A stretch of 64,000 nucleotides of DNA from JAGGSN01 sp965603725 (GTDB lineage: Bacteria > Zixibacteria > MSB-5A5 > UBA10806 > 4484-95). Of the stretch, positions 26,044-34,223 are shown one piece after another (the first letter of the stretch is position 1; each line of letters opens with the position of its first letter). Location of the stretch: contig CBFDEC010000003.1 of NCBI GenBank assembly GCA_965603725.1, positions 1-64,000 on the forward strand, in the 5' to 3' direction. Both the position numbers and the translations under genes were made by a program. The notes below the pieces were generated by a model. The model saw only the letters and a list, made by a program, of their open reading frames with translations, had not been told where the DNA came from and ran no database searches.

Positions 26044-27558
26044 TTACGGTTTAACAGCCTCATGAAAGGTTCGGTTTCCTCTTTTTATCAAAAACAGAAT
26101 GGACTTTTTACGATCTTTTAAATCGTCCGCAATATCTAAAAAATCAGATTTATTCTTAATCTGGCGGTGATGAATTTCGACAATTAAGTCGCCTCTAAAC
26201 AGACCGGCATCATCGGCCGGACTGCCCGCATCGATGCTCTCGATGATCACTCCCGGCTCGAAATCGATTCCTAATTGACTCGCTTTATTTTCAGTTAAGG
26301 TACTAATCGCAATTCCCAGCCATTTGGTTTTGGCTTTTTGCATATCCCCGGAGGAAGAGATATTTAGATACTCGCTCCTGTCGCCCAGCCTGAAGCTGAG
26401 AGTCTTTATTTTATTGTCCCGAATAATCTTGATCGTTACTTTGGCATCAGGACCAGCATCGGCTACTACAAATCGGAATTGCTGGGCAGAGGTAATCCTC
26501 TGATTGTTGAATTCAATAATAATATCGCCGATTTCCAGACCGCCTTCCTCTGCGGGTGAGTTCGATTCAACCGATTCAACCAGAATGCCATCGGCGCTTT
26601 CCAAATCTAAAGCCTCAGCCATGTTGTTGTCGATATCCCCGGGTAAAATACCAAGCCAGCCGCGAGAAATACTGCCGACGCTCCTTAATTCATTGGCTAT
26701 TCTCTTAGCCAGATTGATGGGAATAGCGAAACCGATTCCGATATTTCCTCCGGATGGCGATACAATGGCAGAATTAATGCCCACCACCTGACCAGTAATG
26801 TTAACAAGCGGACCGCCAGAATTACCCGGATTGATCGAGGCGTCTGTTTGAATGTAGTTCTGGTAAACCGGATTATCCGGTCCAAAAACCAGACCGCTTC
26901 TGCCCAGAGCCGATATAACGCCGACCGTTACTGTTCTGTCGAGGCCGAGTTGGGGGAAAGGATTGCCGACTGCGATTGCCCAGTCTCCCACCATAATGGA
27001 ATCAGAATCGCCAAGCTCAAGATAGGGCATGATTTCATCAGTATCGATTTTCAACAGAGCCATATCGGTTTCTGAGTCGGCGCCGACTATCTCGGCTCTG
27101 TATTCTTTTGTATCCGATAACCGGACTATAATGTCGTCCGCATTGCGAATAACATGGTTATTGGTAAGTATGTATCCATCATCGCTGATAAAAAAACCGG
27201 ATCCCAGTGATTCGCTCCGTCTCATACGAGGCTCGCTGTCGCGTCTGTCACGATGGTCAGGAATTCCGAAGAATCTGCGCCAGATATCATCATCAAGAAA
27301 ACTGCGAAATTGATCCTCCACCATGCTTTTAGCTGAGATATTTACTACCGCCGGTTTGACTTTTTGGGAGATAGATACAAAAGGTGAATGCCCCGTTATC
27401 TGATCGATATATTTACTCTGGTCGGTCAGATTTGAATTATCATCGGCAACCAGATCATTTGAAGTGTAACTGGAGCCTATAACCATCCCCATTACAGCGG
27501 CTATTCCGGCGACAACGATTATTATGATTAGTTTCTTTATTTGATCCAACGCTCTCAT
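26044..27558 (-). CDS. HtrA/Deg serine protease, two PDZ domains (paralogue 1)
   Basis: A 504-aa envelope protease/chaperone. An N-terminal membrane anchor or signal (about 7-30) is followed by a trypsin-like domain with catalytic H135 (TNNHV), D165 (TDMALLK) and S247 (NPGNSGGPL), and two PDZ domains (about 285-380 and 400-500). HtrA proteins degrade misfolded exported proteins. The long linker DHRDRRDSEPRMRRSE before the first conserved strand is typical of a regulatory loop region. It is divergent from the second HtrA gene across a 392-bp gap. All catalytic residues are intact. Confidence 0.92.
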   Translation of the reverse strand: MRALDQIKKLIIIIVVAGIAAVMGMVIGSSYTSNDLVADDNSNLTDQSKYIDQITGHSPFVSISQKVKPAVVNISAKSMVEDQFRSFLDDDIWRRFFGIPDHRDRRDSEPRMRRSESLGSGFFISDDGYILTNNHVIRNADDIIVRLSDTKEYRAEIVGADSETDMALLKIDTDEIMPYLELGDSDSIMVGDWAIAVGNPFPQLGLDRTVTVGVISALGRSGLVFGPDNPVYQNYIQTDASINPGNSGGPLVNITGQVVGINSAIVSPSGGNIGIGFAIPINLAKRIANELRSVGSISRGWLGILPGDIDNNMAEALDLESADGILVESVESNSPAEEGGLEIGDIIIEFNNQRITSAQQFRFVVADAGPDAKVTIKIIRDNKIKTLSFRLGDRSEYLNISSSGDMQKAKTKWLGIAISTLTENKASQLGIDFEPGVIIESIDAGSPADDAGLFRGDLIVEIHHRQIKNKSDFLDIADDLKDRKKSILFLIKRGNRTFHEAVKP

Positions 27559-27735
27559 AATATTACCTCAAATTATCACAAACTTACAATTTATTCATTT
27601 CAATTTTTTTGTCAAGTGTTTTTTCACTTAATATTTTAAATAGGTATTTGCAATATTTGTTCCTTTAATTTTTTCATTTTTCACTCAAATTGCCATTAAT
27701 ATCGTAGTTTATATACTGCTGATTAAATGTTTTCG

Positions 27736-27765
27736 TTGTATTGCAAGGTAATATGTTAGTATAAT
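27736..27765 (+). promoter_or_regulatory. Predicted sigma-70-type promoter
   Basis: TTGTAT and TATAAT are separated by 18 bases, in the gap between the two divergent HtrA genes and pointing to the plus-strand one. The remainder of 27559-27950 is AT-rich and otherwise unremarkable apart from a small leader reading frame. Promoter consensus in this phylum is uncertain, hence the moderate confidence. Confidence 0.4.
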
Positions 27766-27835
27766 ATGGTTAGATCGTATAAGATCGCTTAATAAAGGAC
27801 GTTGTTTCCTTCTTTTTGGTTAAAAGGAGATCGAT

Positions 27836-27895
27836 ATGAGAATTGCTGCATTTTTATTGCAAATAAGTGACCAGATTAGTCTTAAGTCGTTCTGA
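27836..27895 (+). CDS. Possible 19-codon leader peptide
   Basis: A short frame MRIAAFLLQISDQISLKSF with a very strong Shine-Dalgarno (AAAAGGAGATCGAT) just upstream, between the promoter and the second HtrA gene. After the TGA the same frame stays open into the HtrA coding region, so this could also be the relic of a longer gene. No homologue is recognised. It could be a translated leader that couples to or attenuates htrA expression, or simply a chance frame. Confidence 0.3.
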   Translation: MRIAAFLLQISDQISLKSF

Positions 27896-27950
27896 AATAT
27901 AGCCGAAGATTATAATAATGAAGAAGTTGCAATTGTAGCGAGGAGAATAA

Positions 27951-29303
27951 ATGAGACGAGTTTTAACAGTCAATTTTCTTGTAATCGCTTTATATGCGTT
28001 GACTTTCGGTCAAGGTCTTCAGATATTCAACGATCTGCAGGAATTAATAATCACAGTATCTGAATCCGTAAAGCCAACTGTCGTCCATATTGAGGTTGTC
28101 AAAAAGCACAACTCATCACGCTATGAATCGCTTGGCAGCGGTTTGATAGTCAGCCATGACGGCTACATAATCACCAATGAACATGTTGTCGATAAGCATG
28201 TTTCGGTGATTGTAACGCTTGAATCCAAGCTGGAATATCCGGCGGAAGTTGTCGGTGTCGATAAACTTACCGATATCGCCCTGCTTAAAATCGAATCCCC
28301 TCCCGGCGAAACGCTCAAAGTGGCCAGGCTTGGTGACTCGGATTCTGTAAAAGTGGGTGAGTGGGTTCTGGCTGTGGGCAACCCTTATGGTTTTGACCGA
28401 ACCGTATCGTTTGGCATTGTATCCGGTAAAGGTCGAACCTTGAACTTTCCAATAAGCAACGCTCCATTGTTAAATGATTTCATACAAACCGATGCCGCTA
28501 TCGATCCCGGGTCATCCGGCGGGCCGCTGGTTAATTTACGCGGTGAAGTAGTCGGAATAAATTCGATCGGGGTTGGCCGCATGCAGGGATTTACTATACC
28601 GATAAATATCGTCGAGGACGTTAAGAATAAACTGATGAAAAGCAAAACTGTCGAAAGGGGTTATATAGGAATTGCGATTCAGCCGCTTAACAGAAGTTAT
28701 GCGAAATTTTATGGGCAGCCCGAGTTGCAGGGCATTATTATAGCCGATGTATTTAAGGGGCATCCCGCTGACAGGTCCGGTTTAAAATCAGGCGATATTA
28801 TTATTTCGTTTGATGGTATACCGATGACCGCTGAAGACAATGATGATTTAGGCAAGTTTACTCTTGAGGTCTCAAAGGTTAAAGTCGGGGAGAAGAAAAC
28901 TGTTGAAATCATACGTAATGGCAAAAAGCATTCGATTGATATCGAAATCGGTCAGAAACCCAAAGTCAAGCCGGATGATTATGAGACCGAGTTTGATTTT
29001 ACAGTTGAGGAAATTACAGAACATATGTTTCGACGATACCTTCTCCAAACGAGAGAAGGCGTATTTGTTGATTTTGTAGAGGTGGGTTCGCCGGGCGATA
29101 AAGCTGACCTTATGGCCGGTGATATCATCACCATGGTCGGCGATAAAAAGATCAAAAGTCTCGATGATTTTAAAAAAGCAATGGCTGAGGCAGGGAAGCC
29201 GAACTTTTTATTGCTTCGGGTGTTACGTGGAAAAGAATATGCTTATGCATTGCTGGATTTCACAGATATTGACGACGATTCCAAGAAAAAGAAGGGCGAA
29301 TAA
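27951..29303 (+). CDS. HtrA/Deg serine protease (paralogue 2)
   Basis: A 450-aa secreted protease with a cleavable signal peptide (about 1-20). The trypsin-like domain has H78 (TNEHV), D108 (TDIALLK) and S189 in the variant motif DPGSSGGPL, in which the usual asparagine before the serine is replaced by serine. Two PDZ domains follow, with the second ending near residue 440. A GAGGAG Shine-Dalgarno precedes the ATG. It is transcribed away from paralogue 1 and towards the Spy-like gene, from which it is separated by a terminator. Confidence 0.9.
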   Translation: MRRVLTVNFLVIALYALTFGQGLQIFNDLQELIITVSESVKPTVVHIEVVKKHNSSRYESLGSGLIVSHDGYIITNEHVVDKHVSVIVTLESKLEYPAEVVGVDKLTDIALLKIESPPGETLKVARLGDSDSVKVGEWVLAVGNPYGFDRTVSFGIVSGKGRTLNFPISNAPLLNDFIQTDAAIDPGSSGGPLVNLRGEVVGINSIGVGRMQGFTIPINIVEDVKNKLMKSKTVERGYIGIAIQPLNRSYAKFYGQPELQGIIIADVFKGHPADRSGLKSGDIIISFDGIPMTAEDNDDLGKFTLEVSKVKVGEKKTVEIIRNGKKHSIDIEIGQKPKVKPDDYETEFDFTVEEITEHMFRRYLLQTREGVFVDFVEVGSPGDKADLMAGDIITMVGDKKIKSLDDFKKAMAEAGKPNFLLLRVLRGKEYAYALLDFTDIDDDSKKKKGE

Positions 29304-29352
29304 CATTTCGGCTAATAGCTGGATTTTGCCGCCATATATATTTATATGAATT

Positions 29353-29390
29353 AAAAAACCCCGATTAAAAGCAATCGGGATTTAATGTTT
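29353..29390 (-). terminator. Terminator between htrA paralogue 2 and the Spy-like gene
   Basis: CCCGATT and AATCGGG form a stem with a six-base loop. On the minus strand it is followed by GTTTTTT, fitting termination of the Spy-like gene. On the plus strand the following bases are also T-rich, so it may work both ways for the convergent genes. Confidence 0.75.
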
Positions 29391-29420
29391 TGATAAGAAA
29401 TTTTAGTATTCTTACCCTGT

Positions 29421-29882
29421 TTAGTATGTACTCGTCAGTTCGGCTTCAAGTTTAATAATCATTACTTCGATCGATGCCAGCTGGACAAATTTCTTAAGCT
29501 GCTCTCTGGTAAGAACCGCTTTGGTTTTCATGATTGCCTCAAGCTCGAGTTCTTTTAGCTTGGCTAAAAACTGGTAGTATTCTTTGATAATATGATTAAC
29601 CGCTGTTCCATGCATACTGGTCCAGTTTGAAGTAAACTCATCGATTTCCATTTTCCGGATCTGTGCCTGACCTCTGATCTGAATCATTTTATCGACAATC
29701 GTTCTGTCGATGATAGTCAGTTTCTTAATCTGTGATTCGGTCAACTGCAGCCCGTTCTTGTAATCCAGCACCTTACTGATTGCCGTAGTTGGAATATTAT
29801 TTCCTGCAAACAGCGCTGTTGGCGCCGCGGTTACCATCACCAAAACCACCGCTGAGATCACACAAATTAACTTTTTTGTCAT
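29421..29882 (-). CDS. Secreted helical protein, Spy/CpxP-like (LTxxQ motifs)
   Basis: A 153-aa exported protein. The signal peptide (about 1-26, cleavage near LFAGN) is followed by an all-helical body with LTESQIKKL and LTREQLKKF, two copies of the LTxxQ motif seen in Spy/CpxP periplasmic chaperones and stress sensors. Between them lies a long amphipathic helix. Its position convergent to an HtrA protease fits an envelope-stress role, but this is inference. It has its own terminator. Confidence 0.6.
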   Translation of the reverse strand: MTKKLICVISAVVLVMVTAAPTALFAGNNIPTTAISKVLDYKNGLQLTESQIKKLTIIDRTIVDKMIQIRGQAQIRKMEIDEFTSNWTSMHGTAVNHIIKEYYQFLAKLKELELEAIMKTKAVLTREQLKKFVQLASIEVMIIKLEAELTSTY

Positions 29883-29948
29883 GTCTTCCTCCAGTTAAAG
29901 GTTATCTTTTATGTTGACAATATTCTATAAGTTTTTTACCTTATATAC

Positions 29949-30040
29949 AGAGGGCAAAAAAGCTTTCCTTCGGGATATGTCCCGGCTGTTTGAAATCTGA
30001 TGGCGGCCAACCACTATTCAAACAGCCTGTTTTGCCCTCT
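29949..30040. repeat. 92-bp nested inverted-repeat element
   Basis: Outer arms AGAGGGCAAAA and TTTTGCCCTCT enclose a second pair, GGCTGTTTGAA and TTCAAACAGCC (29993-30026). It is non-coding, in the 317-bp gap between the Spy-like gene and nfnA. It is about the size of a REPIN/MITE. No second copy was seen in this window. The rest of the gap is AT-rich with no gene seen. Confidence 0.5.
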
Positions 30041-30199
30041 ACTTATTTTATATCTGTTTTAAATACGATATATTTCAATAAGAGTTGCGAATATTTTTTA
30101 GTCCTTGAATATTTTAGTGATATTCATATGACTTTAAATTACACTTGCTTTTTTATTTCTGCTTATTATTATCCTCAAGATTAAAATTGTGGAGGAATA

Positions 30200-31072
30200 A
30201 TGCCAAAGGTTTTAGATAATTTGCAGATTGGCCCGATGAACTGGAAGATGAGATTAGAGACGCCCAAGCTTGTCAGTAAAGCCAAAGCGGGTCAATTTGT
30301 AATAATCAGGGTTAACGAGCGGGGTGAACGTGTGCCCATGTCGATTGCAGGTCTGGATCGGGAAAACGGCGTGCTGACTATTATTTATCAGGTGGTCGGC
30401 AAGACATCGGCTTTGATGACGGCAACGCCGGCAGGGGGCGAAATAGCCGATTGTGTCGGCCCGCTCGGCGTGCCCACGCATGTTGAAAACTGGGGAACAG
30501 CCTGCCTGGTTGGCGGCGGCATCGGAATTGCGCCTATCTATCCGATTGCTCAGGCCTATAAAGAGGCGGGTAATAAATTGATTACAATTATCGGCGCCCG
30601 GTCAAAAAATATTCTGTTCTATGAGGAGGAACACAAGGCTGTTGCTGATGAGCTTTATGTATGCACCGATGACGGTTCATATGGTCATCACGGGTTTGTT
30701 TCCGACGTGTTGAAAAAGATTCTGGATGATGGCGTCGATATCGGCATGATAATGGCAATCGGTCCTGTACCGATGATGCGGGTTGTGGTTAATCTTACCC
30801 GTGAATACAAGACGCCGACCTGGGTGTCGTTGAATCCACTCATGGTAGATGGCACCGGGATGTGCGGCGGTTGTCGGGTTTCACTGGATGGCGAAACGAA
30901 ATTTGCCTGTGTTGACGGTCCCGATTTCGACGGACATAAGGTCGATTTTGACCTGTTAACCAAACGACTGGCCGCTTATGGCAAGCAGGAACGGCAGGCG
31001 ATGGAGCGTTTCTTAACCGACCCCGGCTGCAAGCTGGCTGAATCGGTTAAGGCGTTTAAGTATCCGGATTAA
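30200..31072 (+). CDS. nfnA: NfnA-type FAD/NAD-binding subunit with [2Fe-2S] cluster
   Basis: A 290-aa flavoprotein of the ferredoxin-NADP reductase/PyrK superfamily. An FAD-binding barrel (VPMSIAGLD) precedes an NAD(P) domain (GGGIGIAPIYPIAQAY, IGPVPMM) and a C-terminal cysteine cluster (VDGTGMCGGCRVS then FACVDGP) for a [2Fe-2S] centre. It is followed 62 bp downstream by the NfnB-like subunit. Together they match the electron-bifurcating NADH-dependent ferredoxin:NADP oxidoreductase. The alternative name, sulfide dehydrogenase SudB, applies to the same family. A GGAGG precedes the ATG. Confidence 0.85.
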   Translation: MPKVLDNLQIGPMNWKMRLETPKLVSKAKAGQFVIIRVNERGERVPMSIAGLDRENGVLTIIYQVVGKTSALMTATPAGGEIADCVGPLGVPTHVENWGTACLVGGGIGIAPIYPIAQAYKEAGNKLITIIGARSKNILFYEEEHKAVADELYVCTDDGSYGHHGFVSDVLKKILDDGVDIGMIMAIGPVPMMRVVVNLTREYKTPTWVSLNPLMVDGTGMCGGCRVSLDGETKFACVDGPDFDGHKVDFDLLTKRLAAYGKQERQAMERFLTDPGCKLAESVKAFKYPD

Positions 31073-31134
31073 TTCAGGATTTAGCAGGAAAAAATGATTG
31101 GTCTTTTTGATCTATATCGCTGATTGGAGTCAAC

Positions 31135-32565
31135 GTGGTTAATAAATTAGAGAAAAAAGAGCGAATGAAAATTCTCCGGCAGAAGATGCCGGAACAGCCA
31201 CCCGAAGAACGTAAAAAGAATTTCAAAGAAGTACCATTTGGTTTAACCGAAGAGCAGGCGCTTATCGAAGCGTCCCGGTGTCTTGAGTGCAAGAAGGAAC
31301 CCTGCATCGCCGGGTGTCCGGTTGAGGTTGATATCCCTGCATTTATCGATCTGATTTTGCAAAAGGATTATGCTGCGGCGGCCAGAAAAATAAAGGAAAC
31401 TAATTCGTTGCCCGCTATTTGCGGCAGAGTATGTCCTCAGGAAGAGCAGTGCGAAATGGTATGCATTACCGGTAAGAGCAAAAAGGGTACTCCCGTAGCA
31501 ATAGGTTACCTCGAGCGTTTTGTGGCCGATTATGAGCGCGAAAACAATCTTGTACAGTTGCCCGAGATTGCCCCATCAAGCGGCAGAAAAGTTGCGGTTG
31601 TCGGTTCCGGGCCAGCCGGACTAACAGTAGCCGGCGACCTGATTAAGCTTGGCCACCAGGTTACCATATTCGAGGCTCTTCACCGGCCGGGTGGAGTGCT
31701 GGTTTACGGCATCCCCGAGTTTCGTCTGCCCAAGTCTATAGTCCAGGCTGAATGTGATGTTCTGGCGGATATGGGCGTCAAATTCAATAACTCAATGGTG
31801 ATAGGCAAAACTGATACTGTCGATGAGCTTTTCGAGATGGGTTATGATGCAATCTTTGTCGGCACCGGCGCCGGACTGCCGAATTTTATGGGGATCCCGG
31901 GCGAAAATTTAATTGGTATATATTCCTCAAACGAGTACCTTACCCGGTCAAATTTGATGAGAGCTTTTGACTTTCCCATTTATGATACGCCGATTATTCG
32001 CGGCAAAAATGTAGCTGTTTTAGGCGGCGGCAATACCGCTATGGATTCGGTTAGAACAGCCTTACGCCTGGGCGCTGATAATGCCTACATAGTGTACCGT
32101 CGAAGCGAAAAGGAGATGCCTGCCCGTATCGAGGAAATCCATCACGCTAAACAGGAGGGAGTGCAGTTTCATTTGTTGACTACGCCGATCAAGTATTTCG
32201 GTGATGATGACAGTAAAGTCAAGGCGATGGAATGTCTCAGGATGGAGCTGGGCGAACCGGACGCCTCCGGACGTCGTCGGCCGGTTCCTATCGAGGGCTC
32301 TAATTTCATCATGGAGGTCGACCTCGTAGTTGTGGCGATTGGCAACTCCTCCAATCCCCTGATTCAGCAAACCACACCGGGACTCGAGGTAAACAAGTGG
32401 GGCAATATAGTCGCCAACGAGGAGACGATGCAGACCTCCCGCAAGGGCGTATACGCCGGCGGCGATATAGTAACCGGAGGCGCTACAGTTATCTTAGCGG
32501 CAGGCGCCGGCAAAATAGCCGCCCGGGCAATGCATAAGTACTTGATGGAAGAAGTTAAAAAGTAG
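31135..32565 (+). CDS. nfnB: NfnB-type NADPH-binding flavoprotein (GltD-like)
   Basis: A 476-aa protein annotated in many genomes as glutamate synthase small subunit. Two N-terminal four-cysteine clusters (CLECKKEPCIAGCP and CGRVCPQEEQCEMVC) bind [4Fe-4S] centres. Two Rossmann folds follow (VAVVGSGPAGLTVAG and VAVLGGGNTAMDS). No GltB large subunit is present and NfnA lies directly upstream, so bifurcating NfnAB is the better call. The enzyme would balance NADH, NADPH and ferredoxin in an anaerobe. The start is GTG. A rho-independent terminator follows. Confidence 0.88.
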   Translation: MVNKLEKKERMKILRQKMPEQPPEERKKNFKEVPFGLTEEQALIEASRCLECKKEPCIAGCPVEVDIPAFIDLILQKDYAAAARKIKETNSLPAICGRVCPQEEQCEMVCITGKSKKGTPVAIGYLERFVADYERENNLVQLPEIAPSSGRKVAVVGSGPAGLTVAGDLIKLGHQVTIFEALHRPGGVLVYGIPEFRLPKSIVQAECDVLADMGVKFNNSMVIGKTDTVDELFEMGYDAIFVGTGAGLPNFMGIPGENLIGIYSSNEYLTRSNLMRAFDFPIYDTPIIRGKNVAVLGGGNTAMDSVRTALRLGADNAYIVYRRSEKEMPARIEEIHHAKQEGVQFHLLTTPIKYFGDDDSKVKAMECLRMELGEPDASGRRRPVPIEGSNFIMEVDLVVVAIGNSSNPLIQQTTPGLEVNKWGNIVANEETMQTSRKGVYAGGDIVTGGATVILAAGAGKIAARAMHKYLMEEVKK

Positions 32566-32588
32566 TTATAATTGAAAAGCTATCTTTA

Positions 32589-32617
32589 AGGCGGGTTCAA
32601 TCCCGCCTTTTTTTGTT
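32589..32617 (+). terminator. Terminator of nfnAB
   Basis: GGCGGG and CCCGCC form a stem around TTCAAT, followed by TTTTTTTG, 24 bases after the nfnB stop. Confidence 0.92.
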
Positions 32618-32627
32618 TTAAATAAAG

Positions 32628-32658
32628 AAAATGGGACGCCTGAAAACGTCCCATTTTT
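32628..32658. terminator. Bidirectional terminator of the lipoprotein gene
   Basis: AATGGGACG and CGTCCCATT flank an eight-base loop with A-tract before and T-tract after, so it can end transcripts from both sides. It lies 26 bases beyond the minus-strand lipoprotein gene stop. Confidence 0.85.
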
Positions 32659-32683
32659 GTAAACGAATTATATAAGCCTAATC

Positions 32684-33751
32684 TTACTGTTGACTATTGG
32701 ATAACTCCTGTCGGGAAATTCCAATTGGTCTGGTTTTATTTGAGGATACTGCGGGGGAAGAATCAAACCAGACAGTATAGTCAAGCGGGCAGTCCCAACC
32801 AGAATATTCCATCGGCCCAACCCACATCCAGTATGTTCCCGGTTCAACGTTTGCTGAAACGATAACTGTATCGCCAACAGTTAAGGAAGTGTCCATATCA
32901 AGGACTTCTAAATATTCACAACCATAGGTTCCATCCATGATGAAAAGTAGTAAGGGAAATTCGGCTTCTCCCTTAAAGATTAACACTTCATTTCCGGTCG
33001 CAGTATATTCATACCAGTCGGTATCCCTATTATTATAACTATCATAAAGATACGTTCCGGATGTGCCCGAATAAATCTGTCCATCATCTATAGACAGGAA
33101 AACCTCGGGATCGCTGTTGCATCCGCCATTGTAGGTGTCCTCATAGTCAGTTCCACAGTCGGGTTCACCCTCAAGAGTAACACTTCTTACGAAATGCGCA
33201 GTTGCAATCTCATCCGCTTCGCCAAATGTTAAGCTAAGAGGATCAAAAGTGTAGCTTGAATCATCGCCGGCAAAAGTCCAGTGAGAAAATTCGTAGTCTT
33301 CAGCCGGTGATGGCGTTAATGTAACTGTGCTGCCTGCCGCATAATAATCCTGTTCAGGATCAACATCCACTGTTCCCGAATTAGCCGGGTCTATATTGAC
33401 AGCGAGCGTAAATCCCTCAACAAAAGCAGCGGTTAACAGCAAATCGTTTGAGCCGACCGTTAATACTATAGCGCTGTCGTATTCAGCGCCGCCGGAGAAG
33501 TTAACATTGCCTGACCAACTGTCAAATAGCCAGCTTGAACTTGGAACTGCGATAAGGTCGACTGTAGTACCGCTGTGATAGCAGCCGGAATCGGGAGAAA
33601 CGTGAACAATGCCTAACCCGACTGTTTCAATTGATAAAGTACTGCAGGGTTCAGGTTCTGTTGAGCTGTCCGAACTGCAGCTAAAGAAAAAAGCCAGGCT
33701 CACTGTTAGCATAAAGACGATTAATAAGACAAGCCTTTGGATACTTTGCAT
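32684..33751 (-). CDS. Lipoprotein with divergent InlB B-type repeats
   Basis: A 355-aa exported protein. A hydrophobic signal ends in FFFSC, giving a likely lipidated Cys25, though the lipobox is imperfect. Two repeat domains follow (about 35-110 and 112-190; IETVGLGIVHVSPDSG and VNIDPANSGTVDVDPEQ), each with the WSG/WTF signature of divergent InlB B repeats. A C-terminal beta-domain resembles pre-peptidase domains (DWYEYTATGNEVLIFKG). The start at 33751 is chosen because GGAGG lies five bases upstream; an ATG 12 bases earlier overlaps that Shine-Dalgarno. It is a single gene with no enzymatic domain. A surface-binding role is inferred. Confidence 0.72.
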   Translation of the reverse strand: MQSIQRLVLLIVFMLTVSLAFFFSCSSDSSTEPEPCSTLSIETVGLGIVHVSPDSGCYHSGTTVDLIAVPSSSWLFDSWSGNVNFSGGAEYDSAIVLTVGSNDLLLTAAFVEGFTLAVNIDPANSGTVDVDPEQDYYAAGSTVTLTPSPAEDYEFSHWTFAGDDSSYTFDPLSLTFGEADEIATAHFVRSVTLEGEPDCGTDYEDTYNGGCNSDPEVFLSIDDGQIYSGTSGTYLYDSYNNRDTDWYEYTATGNEVLIFKGEAEFPLLLFIMDGTYGCEYLEVLDMDTSLTVGDTVIVSANVEPGTYWMWVGPMEYSGWDCPLDYTVWFDSSPAVSSNKTRPIGISRQELSNSQQ

Positions 33752-34031
33752 GTACACCTCCATGTTTATTGGATATCAAATTGTGAATATCCGGTTCAAA
33801 ATCCATCGTTATATCTTCTTTTTAAAATTAATCGGTTGTCAACCACTTTTCTATAATAAGTTTATTGTAGTTTTCTCTCTTAAAAAATTATGTAGATATT
33901 TCAAATAGATAACTTCATCATATGCGGAGGCATTTTATTGTAAGAATATAGCTAATGCTCCTTCAATTAATGTAGTATTCATTCTACAATCTTAATAAAT
34001 TGCTTTATAAATTATTACAACCAATTTTAAC

Positions 34032-34148
34032 AGGCGGGACTTGAATAAACTACTCTGTAGGCCAGTCCTGCAGCAGCTCTGGAAAGAGGCGCCTGTTAAG
34101 AATGGGGGATGGCTTTGGCGAACGAAGTTCTTTATTCAAGTCTCGCCT
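34032..34148. mobile_element. 117-bp element with 18-bp terminal inverted repeats
   Basis: AGGCGGGACTTGAATAAA at the left end and the complement of AGGCGAGACTTGAATAAA at the right end match at 17 of 18 positions. The middle contains further short stems (AGGCC...GGCGCCT). It is non-coding, within the gap between the lipoprotein gene and HtrA paralogue 3. The AGGCGGGAC start is shared with the 55.5-kb element, so these belong to related repeat families. The rest of 33752-34223 is AT-rich with no gene seen. Confidence 0.6.
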
Positions 34149-34223
34149 ATTACTAATAATTCATATAACCTTAGTTGATATGGCACTAATTATATCTTAA
34201 TAGTCAGATTTTGAATAAGACTT

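Noticed and set aside
31135..32565. Glutamate synthase small subunit
   Set aside because: No large subunit is present and the NfnA-type partner lies directly upstream, so the bifurcating Nfn assignment is preferred.
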